A DNA stretch of 64,000 nt, taken from Nematostella vectensis (lineage: Eukaryota > Cnidaria > Anthozoa > Actiniaria > Edwardsiidae). Of the stretch, positions 1 to 11,400 are shown in pieces (within the stretch, counting starts at the first letter, position 1; each line of letters begins with the position of its first letter). The notes below the pieces were generated by a model that made no database searches, was not told where the DNA came from, and saw nothing but the letters and a program-made list of their open reading frames with translations. The position numbers and the translations under genes were made by a program. The stretch spans positions 744,001 to 808,000 of the forward strand of contig NC_064037.1 in NCBI RefSeq assembly GCF_932526225.1, in the 5' to 3' direction.

Positions 1-16
1 TATTTTTTTTTTTTAA
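1..16. repeat. T-rich linker fragment at the left edge
   Basis: The end of a linker from a monomer outside the window, so the array also extends to the left. Confidence 0.9.
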
Positions 17-130
17 ATATCGATACTTAATTATACTGTTCTTGGTGTGTCATGACATAAAAAGAAGGTATAGGGACATTTTTATGTACTCTCAGCATCT
101 TTGATGTGCTCATGCTTTGTTCAGGATCCT

Positions 131-147
131 GTGCATATTATATGCAC
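131..147. repeat. Perfect 17-bp palindrome variant
   Basis: GTGCATAT-T-ATATGCAC is a perfect 8-bp inverted repeat around one T. Most copies have GTACATATTTTATGCAC here. The monomer also carries 'ataacatgatt' in place of 'ataacttgatt', a change shared with the other two palindromic copies, so they descend from one variant. Confidence 0.9.
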
Positions 148-2863
148 ACAAGAACTAACTAGATTCCTTGGATAACATGATTAAGTAGATTCTAACATAG
201 AGCATAGCGCTCGATAGATTGATATACCTTTTTTTCCGAGTATACTGTTTTATTTTTCCTAATGTTACTTTTTGGAATTTACATTCGGAAAAAAAATTAT
301 CGATTGTAACCTTTTGGAGGTTACACTCGTAAAACAAATTCCCGAATGTAACCCTGAAGCTTTTCCCGAATGTAACCTCCAGTCCGATGGTGACTTTGCT
401 TGGGATAGTTTACGATACCAATAGTATTAAAAGTAATTTTCATTACAATTCCCTTCAGCAATGTCACGTTAGTCTTTCGTTGCGGGCACTAGACTACTAA
501 CGCAGCTACCCGGGTTCGATTCCTGCTGATAGCCTATTTTTTTTTTTTTTTATTTTTTTTTTAAATATCGATACTTAATTATACTTTTCTTGGTGTGTCA
601 TGACATAAAAAGAAGGTATAGGGACATTTTTATGTACTCTCAGCATCTTTGATGTGCTCATGCTTTGTTCAGGATCCTGTACATATTTTATGCACACAAG
701 AACTAACTAGATTCCTTGGATAACTTGATTAAGTAGATTCTAACATAGAGCATAGCGCCCGATAGATTGATATACCTTTTTTCCGAGTATACTGTTTTAT
801 TTTTCCTAATGTTACTTTTTTGAATTTACATTCGGAAAAAAAATTATCGATTGTAACCTTTTGGAGGTTACACTCGTAAAACGAATTCCCGAATGTAACC
901 CTGAAGCTTTTCCCGAATGTAACCTCCAGTCCGATGGTGACTTTGCTTGGGATAGTTTACGATACCAATAGTATTAAAAGTAATTTTCATTACAATTCCC
1001 TTCAGCAATGCCACGTTAGTCTTTCGTTGCGGTCACTTGACTACTAACGCAGCTACCCGGGTTCGATTCCCGCTGATAGCCTATTTTTTTTTCTTTATTT
1101 TTTTTTTCAAATATCGATACTTAATTATACTGTTCTTGGTGTGTCATGACATAAAAAGAAGGTATAGGGACATTTTTATGTACTCTCAGCATCTTTGATG
1201 TTCTCATGCTTTGTTCAGGATCCTGTACATATTTTATGCACACAAGAACTAACTAGATTCCTTGGATAACTTGATTAAGTAGATTCTAACATAGAGCATA
1301 GCGCTCGATAGATTGATATACCTTTTTTCCGAGTATACTGTTTTATTTTTCCTAATGTTACTTTTTTGAATTTACATTCGGAAAAAAAATTATCGATTGT
1401 AACCTTTTGGAGGTTACACTCGTAAAACAAATTCCCGAATGTAACCTTGAAGCTTTTCCCGAATGTAACCTCCAGTCCGATGGTGACTTTGCTTGGGATA
1501 GTTTACGATACCAATAGTATTAAAAGTAATTTTCATTACAATTCCCTTCAGCAATGCCACGTTAGTCTTTTGTTGCGGGCACTTGACTACTAACGCAGCG
1601 ACCCGGGTTCGATTCCCGCTGATAGCCTATTTTTTTTCTTTATTTTTTTTTTTTTAAATATCGATACTTAATTATACTGTTCTTGGTGTGTCATGACATA
1701 AAAAGAAGGTATAGGGACATTTTTATGTACTCTCAGCATCTTTGATGTGCTCATGCTTTGTTCAGGATCCTGTACATATTTTATGCACACAAGAACTAAC
1801 TAGATTCCTTGGATAACTTGATTAAGTAGATTCTAACATAGAGCATAGCGCTCGATAGATTGATATACCTTTTTTCCGAGTATACTGTTTTATTTTTCCT
1901 AATGTTACTTTTTTGAATTTACATTCGGAAAAAAAATTATCGATTGTAACCTTTTGGAGGTTACACTCGTAAAACGAATTCCCGAATGTAACCCTGAAGC
2001 TTTTCCCGAATGTAACCTCCAGTCCGATGGTGACTTTGCTTGGGATAGTTTACGATACCAATAGTATTAAAAGTAATTTTCATTACAATTCCCTTCAGCA
2101 ATGCCACGTTAGTCTTTCGTTGCGGTCACTTGACTACTAACGCAGCGACCCGGGTTCGATTCCCGCTGATAGCCAATTTTTTTTTCTTTATTTTTTTTTT
2201 AAATATCGATACTTACTTATACTGTTCTTGGTGTGTCATGACATAAAAAGAAGGTATAGGGATATTTTTATGTACTCTCAGCATCTTTGATGTGCTCATG
2301 CTTTGTTCAGGATCCTGTACATATTTTATGCACACAAGAACTAACTAGATTCCTTGGATAACTTGATTAAGTAGATTCTAACATAGAGCATAGCGCTTGA
2401 TAGATTGATATACTTTTTTTCCGAGTATACTGTTTTATTTTTCCTAATGTTACTTTTTTGAATTTACATTCGGAAAAAAAAAATCGATTGTAACCTTTTG
2501 GAGGTTACACTCGTAAAACGAATTCCCGAATGTAACCCTGAAGCTTTTCCCGAATGTAACCTCCAGTCCGATGGTGACTTTGCTTGGGATAGTTTACGAT
2601 ACCAATAGTATTAAAAGTAATTTTCATTACAATTCCCTTCAGCAATACCACGTTAGTCTTTCGTTGGGGGCACTTGACTACTAACGCAGCGACCCGGGTT
2701 CGATTCCCGCTGATAGTCTATTTTTTTTTTTCTTTATTTTTTTTTTCAAATATCGATACTTAATTATATTGTTCTTGGTGTGTCATGACATAAAAAGAAG
2801 GTATAGGGACATTTTTATGTACTCTCAGCATCTTTGATGTGCTCATGCTTTGTTCAGGATCCT

Positions 2864-2880
2864 GTGCATATTATATGCAC
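2864..2880. repeat. Perfect 17-bp palindrome variant
   Basis: Second copy of the perfect GTGCATAT-T-ATATGCAC form, again with 'aacatgatt' downstream. The monomer also has 'ggaaaaataattatcg' in the A-run, which is shared with the copy at 23058. Confidence 0.9.
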
Positions 2881-5050
2881 ACAAGAACTAACTAGATTTC
2901 TTGGATAACATGATTAAGTAGATTCTAACATAGAGCATAGCGCTCGATAGATTGATATACCTTTTTTCCGAGTATACTGTTTTATTTTTCCTAATGTTAC
3001 TTTTTTGAATTTACATTCGGAAAAATAATTATCGATTGTAACCTTTTGGAGGTTACACTCGTAAAACGAATTCCCGAATGTAACCCTGAAGCTTTTCCCG
3101 AATGTAACCTCCAGTCCGATGGTGACTTTGCTTGGGATAGTTTACGATACCAATAGTATTAAAAGTAATTTTCATTACAATTCCCTTCAGCAATGCCACG
3201 TTAGTCTTTCGTTGCGGGCACTTGACTACTAACGCAGCGACCCGGGTTCGATTCCCGCTGATAGCCTATTTTTTTTTCTTTATTTTTTTTTTCAAATATC
3301 GATACTTAATTATACTGTTCTTGGTGTGTCATGACATAAAAAGAAGGTATAGGGACATTTTTATGTACTCTCAGCATCTTTGATGTTCTCATGCTTTGTT
3401 CAGGATCCTGTACATATTTTATGCACACAAGAACTAACTAGATTCCTTGGATAACTTGATTAAGTAGATTCTAACATAGAGCATAGCGCTCGATAGATTG
3501 ATATACCTTTTTTCCGAGTATACTGTTTTATTTTTCCTAATGTTACTTTTTTGAATTTACATTCGGAAAAAAAATTATCGATTGTAACCTTTTGGAGGTT
3601 ACACTCGTAAAACAAATTCCCGAATGTAACCCTGAAGCTTTACCCGAATGTAACCTCCAGTCCGATGGTGACTTTGCTTGGGATAGTTTACGATACCAAT
3701 AGTATTAAAAGTAATTTTCATTACAATTCCCTTCAGCAATGCCACGTTAGTCTTTTGTTGCGGGCACTTGACCTCTAATGCAGCGACCCGGGTTCGATTC
3801 CCCCAGATAGCCTATTTTTTTTTCTTTATTTTTTTTTTTTTAAATATCGATACTTAATTATACTGTTCTTGGTGTGTAATGACATAAAAAGAAGGTATAG
3901 GGACATTTTTATGTACTCTCAGCATCTTTGATGTGCTCATGCTTTGTTCAGGATCCTGTACATATTTTATGCACACAAGAACTATCTAGATTCCTTGGAT
4001 AACTTGATTAAGTAGATTCTAACATAGAGCATAGCGCTCGATAGATTGATATACCTTTTTTTCCGAGTATACTGTTTTATTTTTCCTAATGTTACTTTTT
4101 TGGAATTTACATTCGGAAAACAAATTATCGATTGTAACCTTTTGGAGGTTACACTCGTAAAACAAATTCCCGAATGTAACCCTGAAGCTTTTCCCGAATG
4201 TAACCTCCAGTCCGATGGTGACTTTGCTTGGGATAGTTTACGATACCAATAGTATTAAAAGTAATTTTCATTACAATTCCCTTCAGCAATGTCACGTTAA
4301 TCTTTCGTTGCGGGCACTTGACTACTAACGCAGCAACCCGGGTTCGATTCCCGCTGATAGCCTATTTTTTTTTTCTTTATTTTTTTTTTTAAATATCGAT
4401 ACTTAATTATACTGTTCTTGATGTGTCATGACATAAAAAGAAGGTATAGGGATATTTTTATGTACTCTCAGCATCTTTGATGTGCTCATGCTTTGTTCAG
4501 GATCCTGTACATATTTTATGCACACAAGAACTAACTAGATTCCTTGGATAACTTGATTAAGTAGATTCTAACATAGAGCATAGCGCTCGATAGATTGATA
4601 TACCTTTTTTCCGAGTATACTGTTTTATTTTTCCTAATGTTACTTTTTTGAATTTACATTCGGAAAAAAAAAATCGATTGTAACCTTTTGGAGGTTACAC
4701 TCGTAAAACGAATTCCCGAATGTAACCCTGAAGCTTTTCCCGAATGTAACCTCCAGTCCGATGGTGACTTTGCTTGGGATAGTTTACGATACCAATAGTA
4801 TTAAAAGTAATTTTCATTACAATTCCCTTCAGCAATGCCACGTTAGTCTTTTGTTGCGGGCACTTGACTACTAACGCAGCGACCCGGGTTCGATTCCCGC
4901 TGATAGCCTATTTTTTTTCTTTATTTTTTTTTTTAAATATCGATACTTAATTATACTGTTCTTGGTGTGTCATGACATAAAAAGAAGGTATAGGGACATT
5001 TTTATGTACTCTCGGCATCTTTGATGTGCTCATGCTTTGTTCAGGATCCT

Positions 5051-5067
5051 GTACATATTTTATGCAC
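5051..5067. repeat. Decayed 17-bp palindrome beside GGATCC (reference monomer)
   Basis: The sequence gtacatattttatgcac lies directly after GGATCCT. It is an imperfect inverted repeat with arms GTaCATAt and tATGCAC. Three monomers carry the perfect version (131, 2864 and 23058). The decayed form is found in nearly all other copies. Confidence 0.8.
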
Positions 5068-5198
5068 ACAAGAACTAACTAGATTCCTTGGATAACTTGA
5101 TTAAGTAGATTCTAACATAGAGCATAGCGCTCGATAGATTGATATACCTTTTTTTCCGAGTATACTGTTTTATTTTTCCTAATGTTACTTTTTGGAAT

Positions 5199-5271
5199 TT
5201 ACATTCGGAAAAAAAATTATCGATTGTAACCTTTTGGAGGTTACACTCGTAAAACAAATTCCCGAATGTAA
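5199..5271. repeat. Foldback: 10-bp inverted repeat around an inner hairpin
   Basis: ttacattcgg (5199-5208) is the exact reverse complement of ccgaatgtaa (5262-5271). The 53-base spacer contains the A-run and a second, perfect hairpin (5225-5245), so the segment can fold as a hairpin on a longer stem. A second partner, ccgaatgtaa at 5286-5295, could compete for the left arm. Some monomers (for example those starting at 6031, 7122, 9306, 28396, 34941, 44207) have lost 'ac' from the left arm (aatttaattcgg or similar), which weakens the long stem but leaves the inner hairpin. Confidence 0.85.
5225..5245. repeat. Inner hairpin TGTAACCT-TTTGG-AGGTTACA
   Basis: A perfect 8-bp inverted repeat with a 5-base loop, present in nearly every monomer at offset about 289-309. 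Rare breaks include 'tttgaaggttac' (15058, 47231, 58689), 'tttgtaggttac' (25423) and 'acattttgg' (51591). There is no T-run directly after it, so it is not an intrinsic terminator. Confidence 0.9.
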
Positions 5272-5297
5272 CCCTGAAGCTTTTCCCGAATGTAACC
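5261..5297 (+). repeat. Short direct repeat cccgaatgtaacc, 24-bp spacing
   Basis: The 13-mer occurs at 5261-5273 and 5285-5297. With the inverted relatives at 5184-5188 (GTTAC), 5199-5208 and 5225-5245 it forms a cluster of about six GTAAC/GTTAC elements within 115 bp. This suggests the monomer grew partly from a smaller element of about 24 bp present in both orientations. Confidence 0.85.
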
Positions 5298-5352
5298 TCC
5301 AGTCCGATGGTGACTTTGCTTGGGATAGTTTACGATACCAATAGTATTAAAA

Positions 5353-5366
5353 GTAATTTTCATTAC
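5353..5366. repeat. Small hairpin GTAAT-TTTC-ATTAC
   Basis: A 5-bp perfect inverted repeat with a 4-base loop about 17 bases before the tRNA-like module. It is nearly invariant; the monomer starting at 37662 has lost a base or two at its left edge (ttaaaataatttt), and the one at 10943 has a substitution. Confidence 0.75.
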
Positions 5367-5386
5367 AATTCCCTTCAGCAATGCCA

Positions 5387-5427
5387 CGTTAGTCTATCGT
5401 TGCGGGCACTTGACTACTAACGCAGCG
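5387..5427 (+). other. Alternative RNA stems within the tRNA-like module
   Basis: CGTTAGT (5387-5393) is the exact complement of ACTAACG (5416-5422). CGTTGCG (5398-5404) can pair with CGCAGCG (5421-5427) with one G-U wobble. The two stems share bases 5421-5422, so they exclude each other, and both compete with a cloverleaf. The common variant ACTGACG (for example in monomers starting at 14222, 18027, 46396, 49117, 61110) keeps the first stem through a G-U pair. The variant cgcagct weakens the second stem by one pair. Confidence 0.55.
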
Positions 5428-5432
5428 ACCCG

Positions 5433-5443
5433 GGTTCGATTCC
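5433..5443 (+). promoter_or_regulatory. Pol III B box in the reference monomer
   Basis: GGTTCGATTCC matches the known B-box consensus GGTTCGANTCC exactly. It is intact in most of the 117 monomers. Changed copies include GGTTCTATTCC (15256, 17976, 47429, 50150, 58886), GGTTTGATTCC (near 33256 and 42522), GGTACGATTTCC (59981, 62145), GGTCCGATTCC (near 51237) and GGTTCAATTCC (near 59433). Binding by TFIIIC is inference. Confidence 0.75.
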
Positions 5444-5456
5444 CGCTGATAGCCTA

Positions 5457-5463
5457 TTTTTTT
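5457..5463 (+). terminator. T-run directly after the tRNA-like module (candidate Pol III terminator)
   Basis: Seven T's follow 'tagccta' three bases after the tRNA-like end. Every monomer has a run of about six or more T's at this place, well above the four needed for Pol III termination. The same tract is the variable linker between monomers, so its presence may be incidental. Confidence 0.55.
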
Positions 5464-8400
5464 ACTTTCTTTTTGTTTTTAAATATCGATACTTAATTAT
5501 ACTGTTCTTGGTGTGTCATGACATAAAAAGAAGGTATAGGGACATTTTTATGTACTCTCGGCATCTTTGATGTGCTCATGCTTTGTTCAGGATCCTGTAC
5601 ATATTTTATGCACACAAGAACTAACTAGATTCCTTGTATAACTTGATTAAGTAGATTCTAACATAGAGCATAGCGCTCGATAGATTGATATACCTTTTTT
5701 TCCGAGTATACTGTTTTATTTTTCCTAATGTTACTTTTTGGAATTTACATTCGGAAAAAAAATTATCGATTGTAACCTTTTGGAGGTTACACTCGTAAAA
5801 CAAATTCCCGAATGTAACCCTGAAGCTTTTCCCGAATGTAACCTCCAGTCCGATGGTGACTTTGCTTGGGATAGTTTACGATATCAATAGTATTAAAAGT
5901 AATTTTCATTACAATTCCCTTCAGCAATGTCACGTTAGTCTTTCGTTGCGGGCACTTGACTACTAACGCAGCTACCCGGGTTCGATTCCCCCAGATAGCC
6001 TATTTTTTTTTCTTTATTTTTTTTTTTTAAATATCGATACTTAATTATACTGTTCTTGGTGTGTAATGACATAAAAAGAAGGTATAGGGACATTTTTATG
6101 TACTCTCAGCATCTTTGATGTGCTCATGCTTTGTTCAGGATCCTGTACATATTTTATGCACACAAGAACTAACTAGATTCCTTGGATAACATGATTAAGT
6201 AGATTCTAACATAGAGCATAGCGCTCGATAGATTGATATACCTTTTTTTCCGAGTATACTGTTTTATTTTTCCTAATGTTACTTTTTTGAATTTAATTCG
6301 GAAAAAAAATTATCGATTGTAACCTTTTGGAGGTTACACTCGTAAAACAAATTCCCGAATGTAACCCTGAAGCTTTTCCCGAATGTAACCTCCAGTCCGA
6401 TGGTGACTTTGCTTGGGATAGTTTACGATACCAATAGTATTAAAAGTAATTTTCATTACAATTCCCTTCAGCAATGCCACGTTAGTCTATCGTTGCGGGC
6501 ACTTGACTACTAACGCAGCGACCCGGGTTCGATTCCCGCTGATAGCCTATTTTTTTACTTTCTTTTTTTTTTAAATATCGATACTTAATTATACTGTTCT
6601 TGGTGTGTCATGACATAAAAAGAAGGTATAGGGACATTTTTATGTACTCTCAGCATCTTTGATGTGCTCATGCTTTGTTCAGGATCCTGTACATATTTTA
6701 TGCACACAAGAACTAACTAGATTCCTTGGATAACTTGATTAAGTAGATTCTAACATAGAGCATAGCGCTCGATAGATTGATATACCTTTTTTTCCGAGTA
6801 TACTGTTTTATTTTTCCTAATGTTACTTTTTGGAATTTACATTCGGAAAAAAAAATATCGATTGTAACCTTTTGGAGGTTACACTCGTAAAACGAATTCC
6901 CGAATGTAACCCTGAAGCTTTTCCCGAATGTAACCTCCAGTCCGATGGTGACTTTGCTTGGGATAGTTTACGATACCAATAGTATTAAAAGTAATTTTCA
7001 TTACAATTCCCTTCAGCAATGTCACGTTAGTCTTTCGTTGCGGGCACTTGACTACTAACGCAGCTACCCGGGTTCGATTCCCCCAGATAGCCTATTTTTT
7101 TTTCTTTATTTTTTTTTTTAAATATCGATACTTAATTATACTGTTCTTGGTGTGTCATGACATAAAAAGAAGGTATAGGGACATTTTTATGTACTCTCAG
7201 CATCTTTGATGTGCTCATGCTTTGTTCAGGATCCTGTACATATTTTATGCACACAAGAACTAACTAGATTCCTTGGATAACATGATTAAGTAGATTCTAA
7301 CATAGAGCATAGCGCTCGATAGATTGATATACCTTTTTTTCCGAGTATACTGTTTTATTTTTCCTAATGTTACTTTTTTGAATTTAATTCGGAAAAAAAA
7401 TTATCGATTGTAACCTTTTGGAGGTTACACTCGTAAAACGAATTCCCGAATGTAACCCTGAAGCTTTTCCCGAATGTAACCTCCAGTCCGATGGTGACTT
7501 TGCTTGGGATAGTTTACGATACCAATAGTATTAAAAGTAATTTTCATTACAATTCCCTTCAGCAATGCCACGTTAGTCTATCGTTGCGGGCACTTGACTA
7601 CTAACGCAGCGACCCGGGTTCGATTCCCGCTGATAGCCTATTTTTTTACTTTCTTTTTTTTTTAAATATCGATACTTAATTATACTGTTCTTGGTGTGTC
7701 ATGACATAAAAAGAAGGTATAGGGACATTTTTATGTACTCTCAGCATCTTTGATGTGCTCATGCTTTGTTCAGGATCCTGTACATATTTTATGCACACAA
7801 GAACTAACTAGATTCCTTGGATAACTTGATAAAGTAGATTCTAACATAGAGCATAGCGCTCGATAGATTGATATACCTTTTTTTCCGAGTATACTGTTTT
7901 ATTTTTCCTAATGTTACTTTTTGGAATTTACATTCGGAAAAAAAAATATCGATTGTAACCTTTTGGAGGTTACACTCGTAAAACGAATTCCCGAATGTAA
8001 CCCTGAAGCTTTTCCCGAATGTAACCTCCAGTCCGATGGTGACTTTGCTTGGGATAGTTTACGATACCAATAGTATTAAAAGTAATTTTCATTACAATTC
8101 CCTTCAGCAATGCCACGTTAGTCTTTCGTTGCGGGCACTTGACTACTAACGCAGCTACCCGGGTTCGATTCCCGCTGATAGCCTATTTTTTTTCTTTATT
8201 TTTTTTTTTAAATATCGATACTTAATTATACTGTTCTTGGTGTGTCATGACATAAAAAGAAGGTATAGGGACATTTTTATGTACTCTCAGCATCTTTGAT
8301 GTGCTCATGCTTTGTTCAGGATCCTGTACATATTTTATGCACACAAGAACTAACTAGATTCCTTGGATAACTTGATTAAGTATATTCTAACATAGAGCAT

Positions 8401-11400
8401 AGCGCTCGATAGATTGATATACCTTTTTTTCCGAGTATACTGTTTTATTTTTCCTAATGTTACTTTTTGGAATTTACATTCGGAAAAAAAATTATCGATT
8501 GTAACCTTTTGGAGGTTACACTCGTAAAACGAATTCCCGAATGTAACCCTGAAGCTTTTCCCGAATGTAACCTCCAGTCCGATGGTGACTTTGCTTGGGA
8601 TAGTTTACGATACCAATAGTATTAAAAGTAATTTTCATTACAATTCCCTTCAGCAATGCCACGTTAGTCTTTTGTTGCGGGCACTTGACTACTAACGCAG
8701 CGACCCGGGTTCGATTCCCGCTGATAGCCTATTTTTTTTCTTTATTTTTTTTTTTTAAATATCGATACTTAATTATACTGTTCTTGGTGTGTAATGACAT
8801 AAAAAGAAGGTATAGGGACATTTTTATGTACTCTCGGCATCTTTGATGTGCTCATGCTTTGTTCAGGATCCTGTACATATTTTATGCACACAAGAACTAA
8901 CTAGATTCCTTGGATAACTTGATTAAGTAGATTCTAACATAGAGCATAGCGCTCGATAGATTGATATACCTTTTTTTCCGAGTATACTGTTTTATGTTTC
9001 CTAATGTTACTTTTTGGAATTTACATTCGGAAAAAAAATTATCGATTGTAACCTTTTGGAGGTTACACTCGTAAAACAAATTCCCGAATGTAACCCTGAA
9101 GCTTTTCCCGAATGTAACCTCCAGTCCGATGGTGACTTTGCTTGGGATAGTTTACGATACCAATAGTATTAAAAGTAATTTTCATTACAATTCCCTTCAG
9201 CAATGCCACGTTAGTCTATCGTTGCGGGCACTCTACTACTAACGCAGCTACCCGGGTTCGATTCCCCCAGATAGCCTATTTTTTTTTCTTTATTTTTTTT
9301 TTTAAATATCGATACTTAATTATACTGTTCTTGGTGTGTAATGACATAAAAAGAAGGTATAGGGACATTTTTATGTACTCTCAGCATCTTTGATGTGCTC
9401 ATGCTTTGTTCAGGATCCTGTACATATTTTATGCACACAAGAACTAACTAGATTCCTTGTATAACTTGATTAAGTAGATTCTAACATAGAGCATAGCGCT
9501 CGATAGATTGATATACCTTTTTTTCCGAGTATACTGTTTTATTTTTCCTAATGTTACTTTTTTGAATTTAATTCGGAAAAAAAATTATCGATTGTAACCT
9601 TTTGGAGGTTACACTCGTAAAACAAATTCCCGAATGTAACCCTGAAGCTTTTCCCGAATGTAACCTCCAGTCCGATGGTGACTTTGCTTGGGATAGTTTA
9701 CGATACCAATAGTATTAAAAGTAATTTTCATTACAATTCCCTTCAGCAATGTCACGTTAGTCTTTCGTTGCGGGCACTTGACTACTAACGCAGCTACCCG
9801 GGTTCGATTCCCCCAGATAGCCTATTTTTTTTTTCTTTATTTTTTTTTTTAAATATCGATACTTAATTATACTGTTCTTGGTGTGTCATGACATAAAAAG
9901 AAGGTATAGGGACATTTTTATGTACTCTCAGCATCTTTGATGTTCTCATGCTTTGTTCAGGATCCTGTACATATTTTATGCACACAAGAACTAACTAGAT
10001 TCCTTGGATAACTTGATTAAGTATATTCTAACATAGAGCATAGCGCTCGATAGATTGATATACCTTTTTTTCCGAGTATACTGTTTTATTTTTCCTAATG
10101 TTACTTTTTGGAATTTACATTCGGAAAAAAAATTATCGATTGTAACCTTTTGGAGGTTACACTCGTAAAACAAATTCCCGAATGTAACCCTGAAGCTTTT
10201 CCCGAATGTAACCTCCAGTCCGATGGTGACTTTGCTTGGGATAGTTTACGATACCAATAGTATTAAAAGTAATTTTCATTACAATTCCCTTCAGCAATGC
10301 CACGTTAGTCTTTTGTTGCGGGCACTTGACTACTAACGCAGCGACCCGGGTTCGATTCCCGCTGATAGCCTATTTTTTTTCTTTATTTTTTTTTAAATAT
10401 CGATACTAAAATTATACTGTTCTTGGTGTGTCATGACATAAAAAGAAGGTATAGGGACATTTTTATGTACTCTCAGCATCTTTGATGTGCTCATGCTTTG
10501 TTCAGGATCCTGTACATATTTTATGCACACAAGAACTAACTAGATTCCTTGGATAACTTGATTAAGTAGATTCTAACATAGAGCATAGCGCTCGATAGAT
10601 TGATATACCTTTTTTCCGAGTATACTGTTTCATTTTTCCTAATGTTACTTTTTTGAATTTACATTCGGAAAAAAAATTATCGATTGTAACCTTTTGGAGG
10701 TTACACTCGTAAAACAAATTCCCGAATGTAACCCTGAAGCTTTTCCCGAATGTAACCTCCAGTCCTATGGTGACTTTGCTTGGGATAGTTTACGATACCA
10801 ATAGTATTAAAAGTAATTTTCATTACAATTCCCTTCAGCAATGCCACGTTAGTCTATCGTTGCGGGCACTTGACTACTAACGCAGCTACCCGGGTTCGAT
10901 TCCCGCTGATAGCCTATTTTTTTTTCTTTATTTTTTTTTTAAATATCAATACTTAATTATACTGTTCTTGGTGTATCATGACATAAAAAGAAGGTATAGG
11001 GACATTTTTATGTACTCTCAGCATCTTTGATGTGCTCATGCTTTGTTCAGGATCCTGTACATATTTTATGCACACAAGAACTAACTAGATTCCTTGGATA
11101 ACTTGATTAAGTAGATTCTAACATAGAGCATAGCGCCCGATAGATTGATATACCTTTTTTTCCGAGTATACTGTTTTATTTTTCCTAATGTTACTTTTTG
11201 GAATTTACATTCGGAAAAAAAATATCGATTGTAACCTTTTGGAGGTTACACTCGTAAAACAAATTCCCGAATGTAACCCTGAAGCTTTTCCCGAATGTAA
11301 CCTCCAGTCCGATGGTGACTTTGCTTGGGATAGTTTACGATACCAATAGAATTAAAAGTAATATTCATTACAATTACCTTCAGCAATGCCACGTTAGTCT

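Larger units (their letters stand above)
5383..5454 (+). other. Degenerate tRNA-like module (tRNA-derived, not a functional tRNA)
   Basis: This 72-base stretch has tRNA spacing. An A-box-like TAGTC... starts at 5390 and the B box GGTTCGATTCC at 5433-5443, 43 bp apart, close to the usual distance in an intronless tRNA gene. The T-arm is CGGG-TTCGATT-CCCG (5431-5445). The D-stem can form four pairs, two of them wobbles. The anticodon-loop position reads CTACTAA (ACT in the anticodon place). The acceptor stem (gccacgt with tgatagc) pairs at only 3 of 7 positions and the anticodon stem at about 2 of 5, so it cannot be a working tRNA. The same module recurs at offset about 447-518 of each monomer. 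It resembles the tRNA-related head of a SINE or a tRNA pseudogene captured into a satellite. Confidence 0.75.
1111..5482. repeat. Left-end segment repeated in expanded form at 21854-27851
   Basis: Starts 1111 and 1658 match 21854 and 22399 (38 monomers away), 3296 matches 23490 (37 away), 3844 and 4393 match 25669 and 26217 (40 away), and 4937 matches 27306 (41 away). The changing offsets mean that one monomer was lost and about four were gained between the copies. Confidence 0.75.
4937..5482 (+). repeat. Reference monomer, class A
   Basis: This 546-bp copy is used here as the reference for the internal parts of the unit, which are listed separately. By hand count it has 197 G+C (36%) and about 20 CpG. 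Order of parts: T-linker end, GGATCC with decayed palindrome, AGCGCT, T-run and A-run, GTAAC inverted-repeat cluster, AAGCTT, GTAAT/ATTAC hairpin, tRNA-like module, T-run. Its linker is of the ACTTTC type. A close relative sits at 27306-27851. Confidence 0.95.

Noticed and set aside
155-337. 60-codon minus-strand open frame repeated in many monomers as a gene family
   Set aside because: It sits at a fixed place in the satellite, crosses the A-run and hairpin cluster, and is lost in monomers with a different T-run or A-run length. It has no recognisable domain, and its repeated words arise from inverted repeats in the DNA.
4046-4252. 68-codon plus-strand open frame as a small protein
   Set aside because: It overlaps the minus-strand frame above, exists only in monomers with a particular homopolymer length, and has no convincing initiation context or domain.
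5225-5245. Intrinsic bacterial terminator
   Set aside because: The 8-bp hairpin is followed by ctcgtaaaac and not a T-run, and the context is eukaryotic satellite.
5428-5448. CENP-B box
   Set aside because: I looked for TTCGnnnnAnnCGGG on both strands around the CCCGGGTTCGATTCCCG region. The elements TTCG and CGGG are present but in the wrong order and spacing.
5383-5454. A functional tRNA gene with anticodon ACT
   Set aside because: The acceptor and anticodon stems do not pair. Only the D-arm, T-arm and box spacing are tRNA-like.
5383-5463. A recent SINE insertion in each monomer
   Set aside because: There are no target-site duplications and the module is at the same offset in every copy, so it was part of the founding monomer and not inserted repeatedly.
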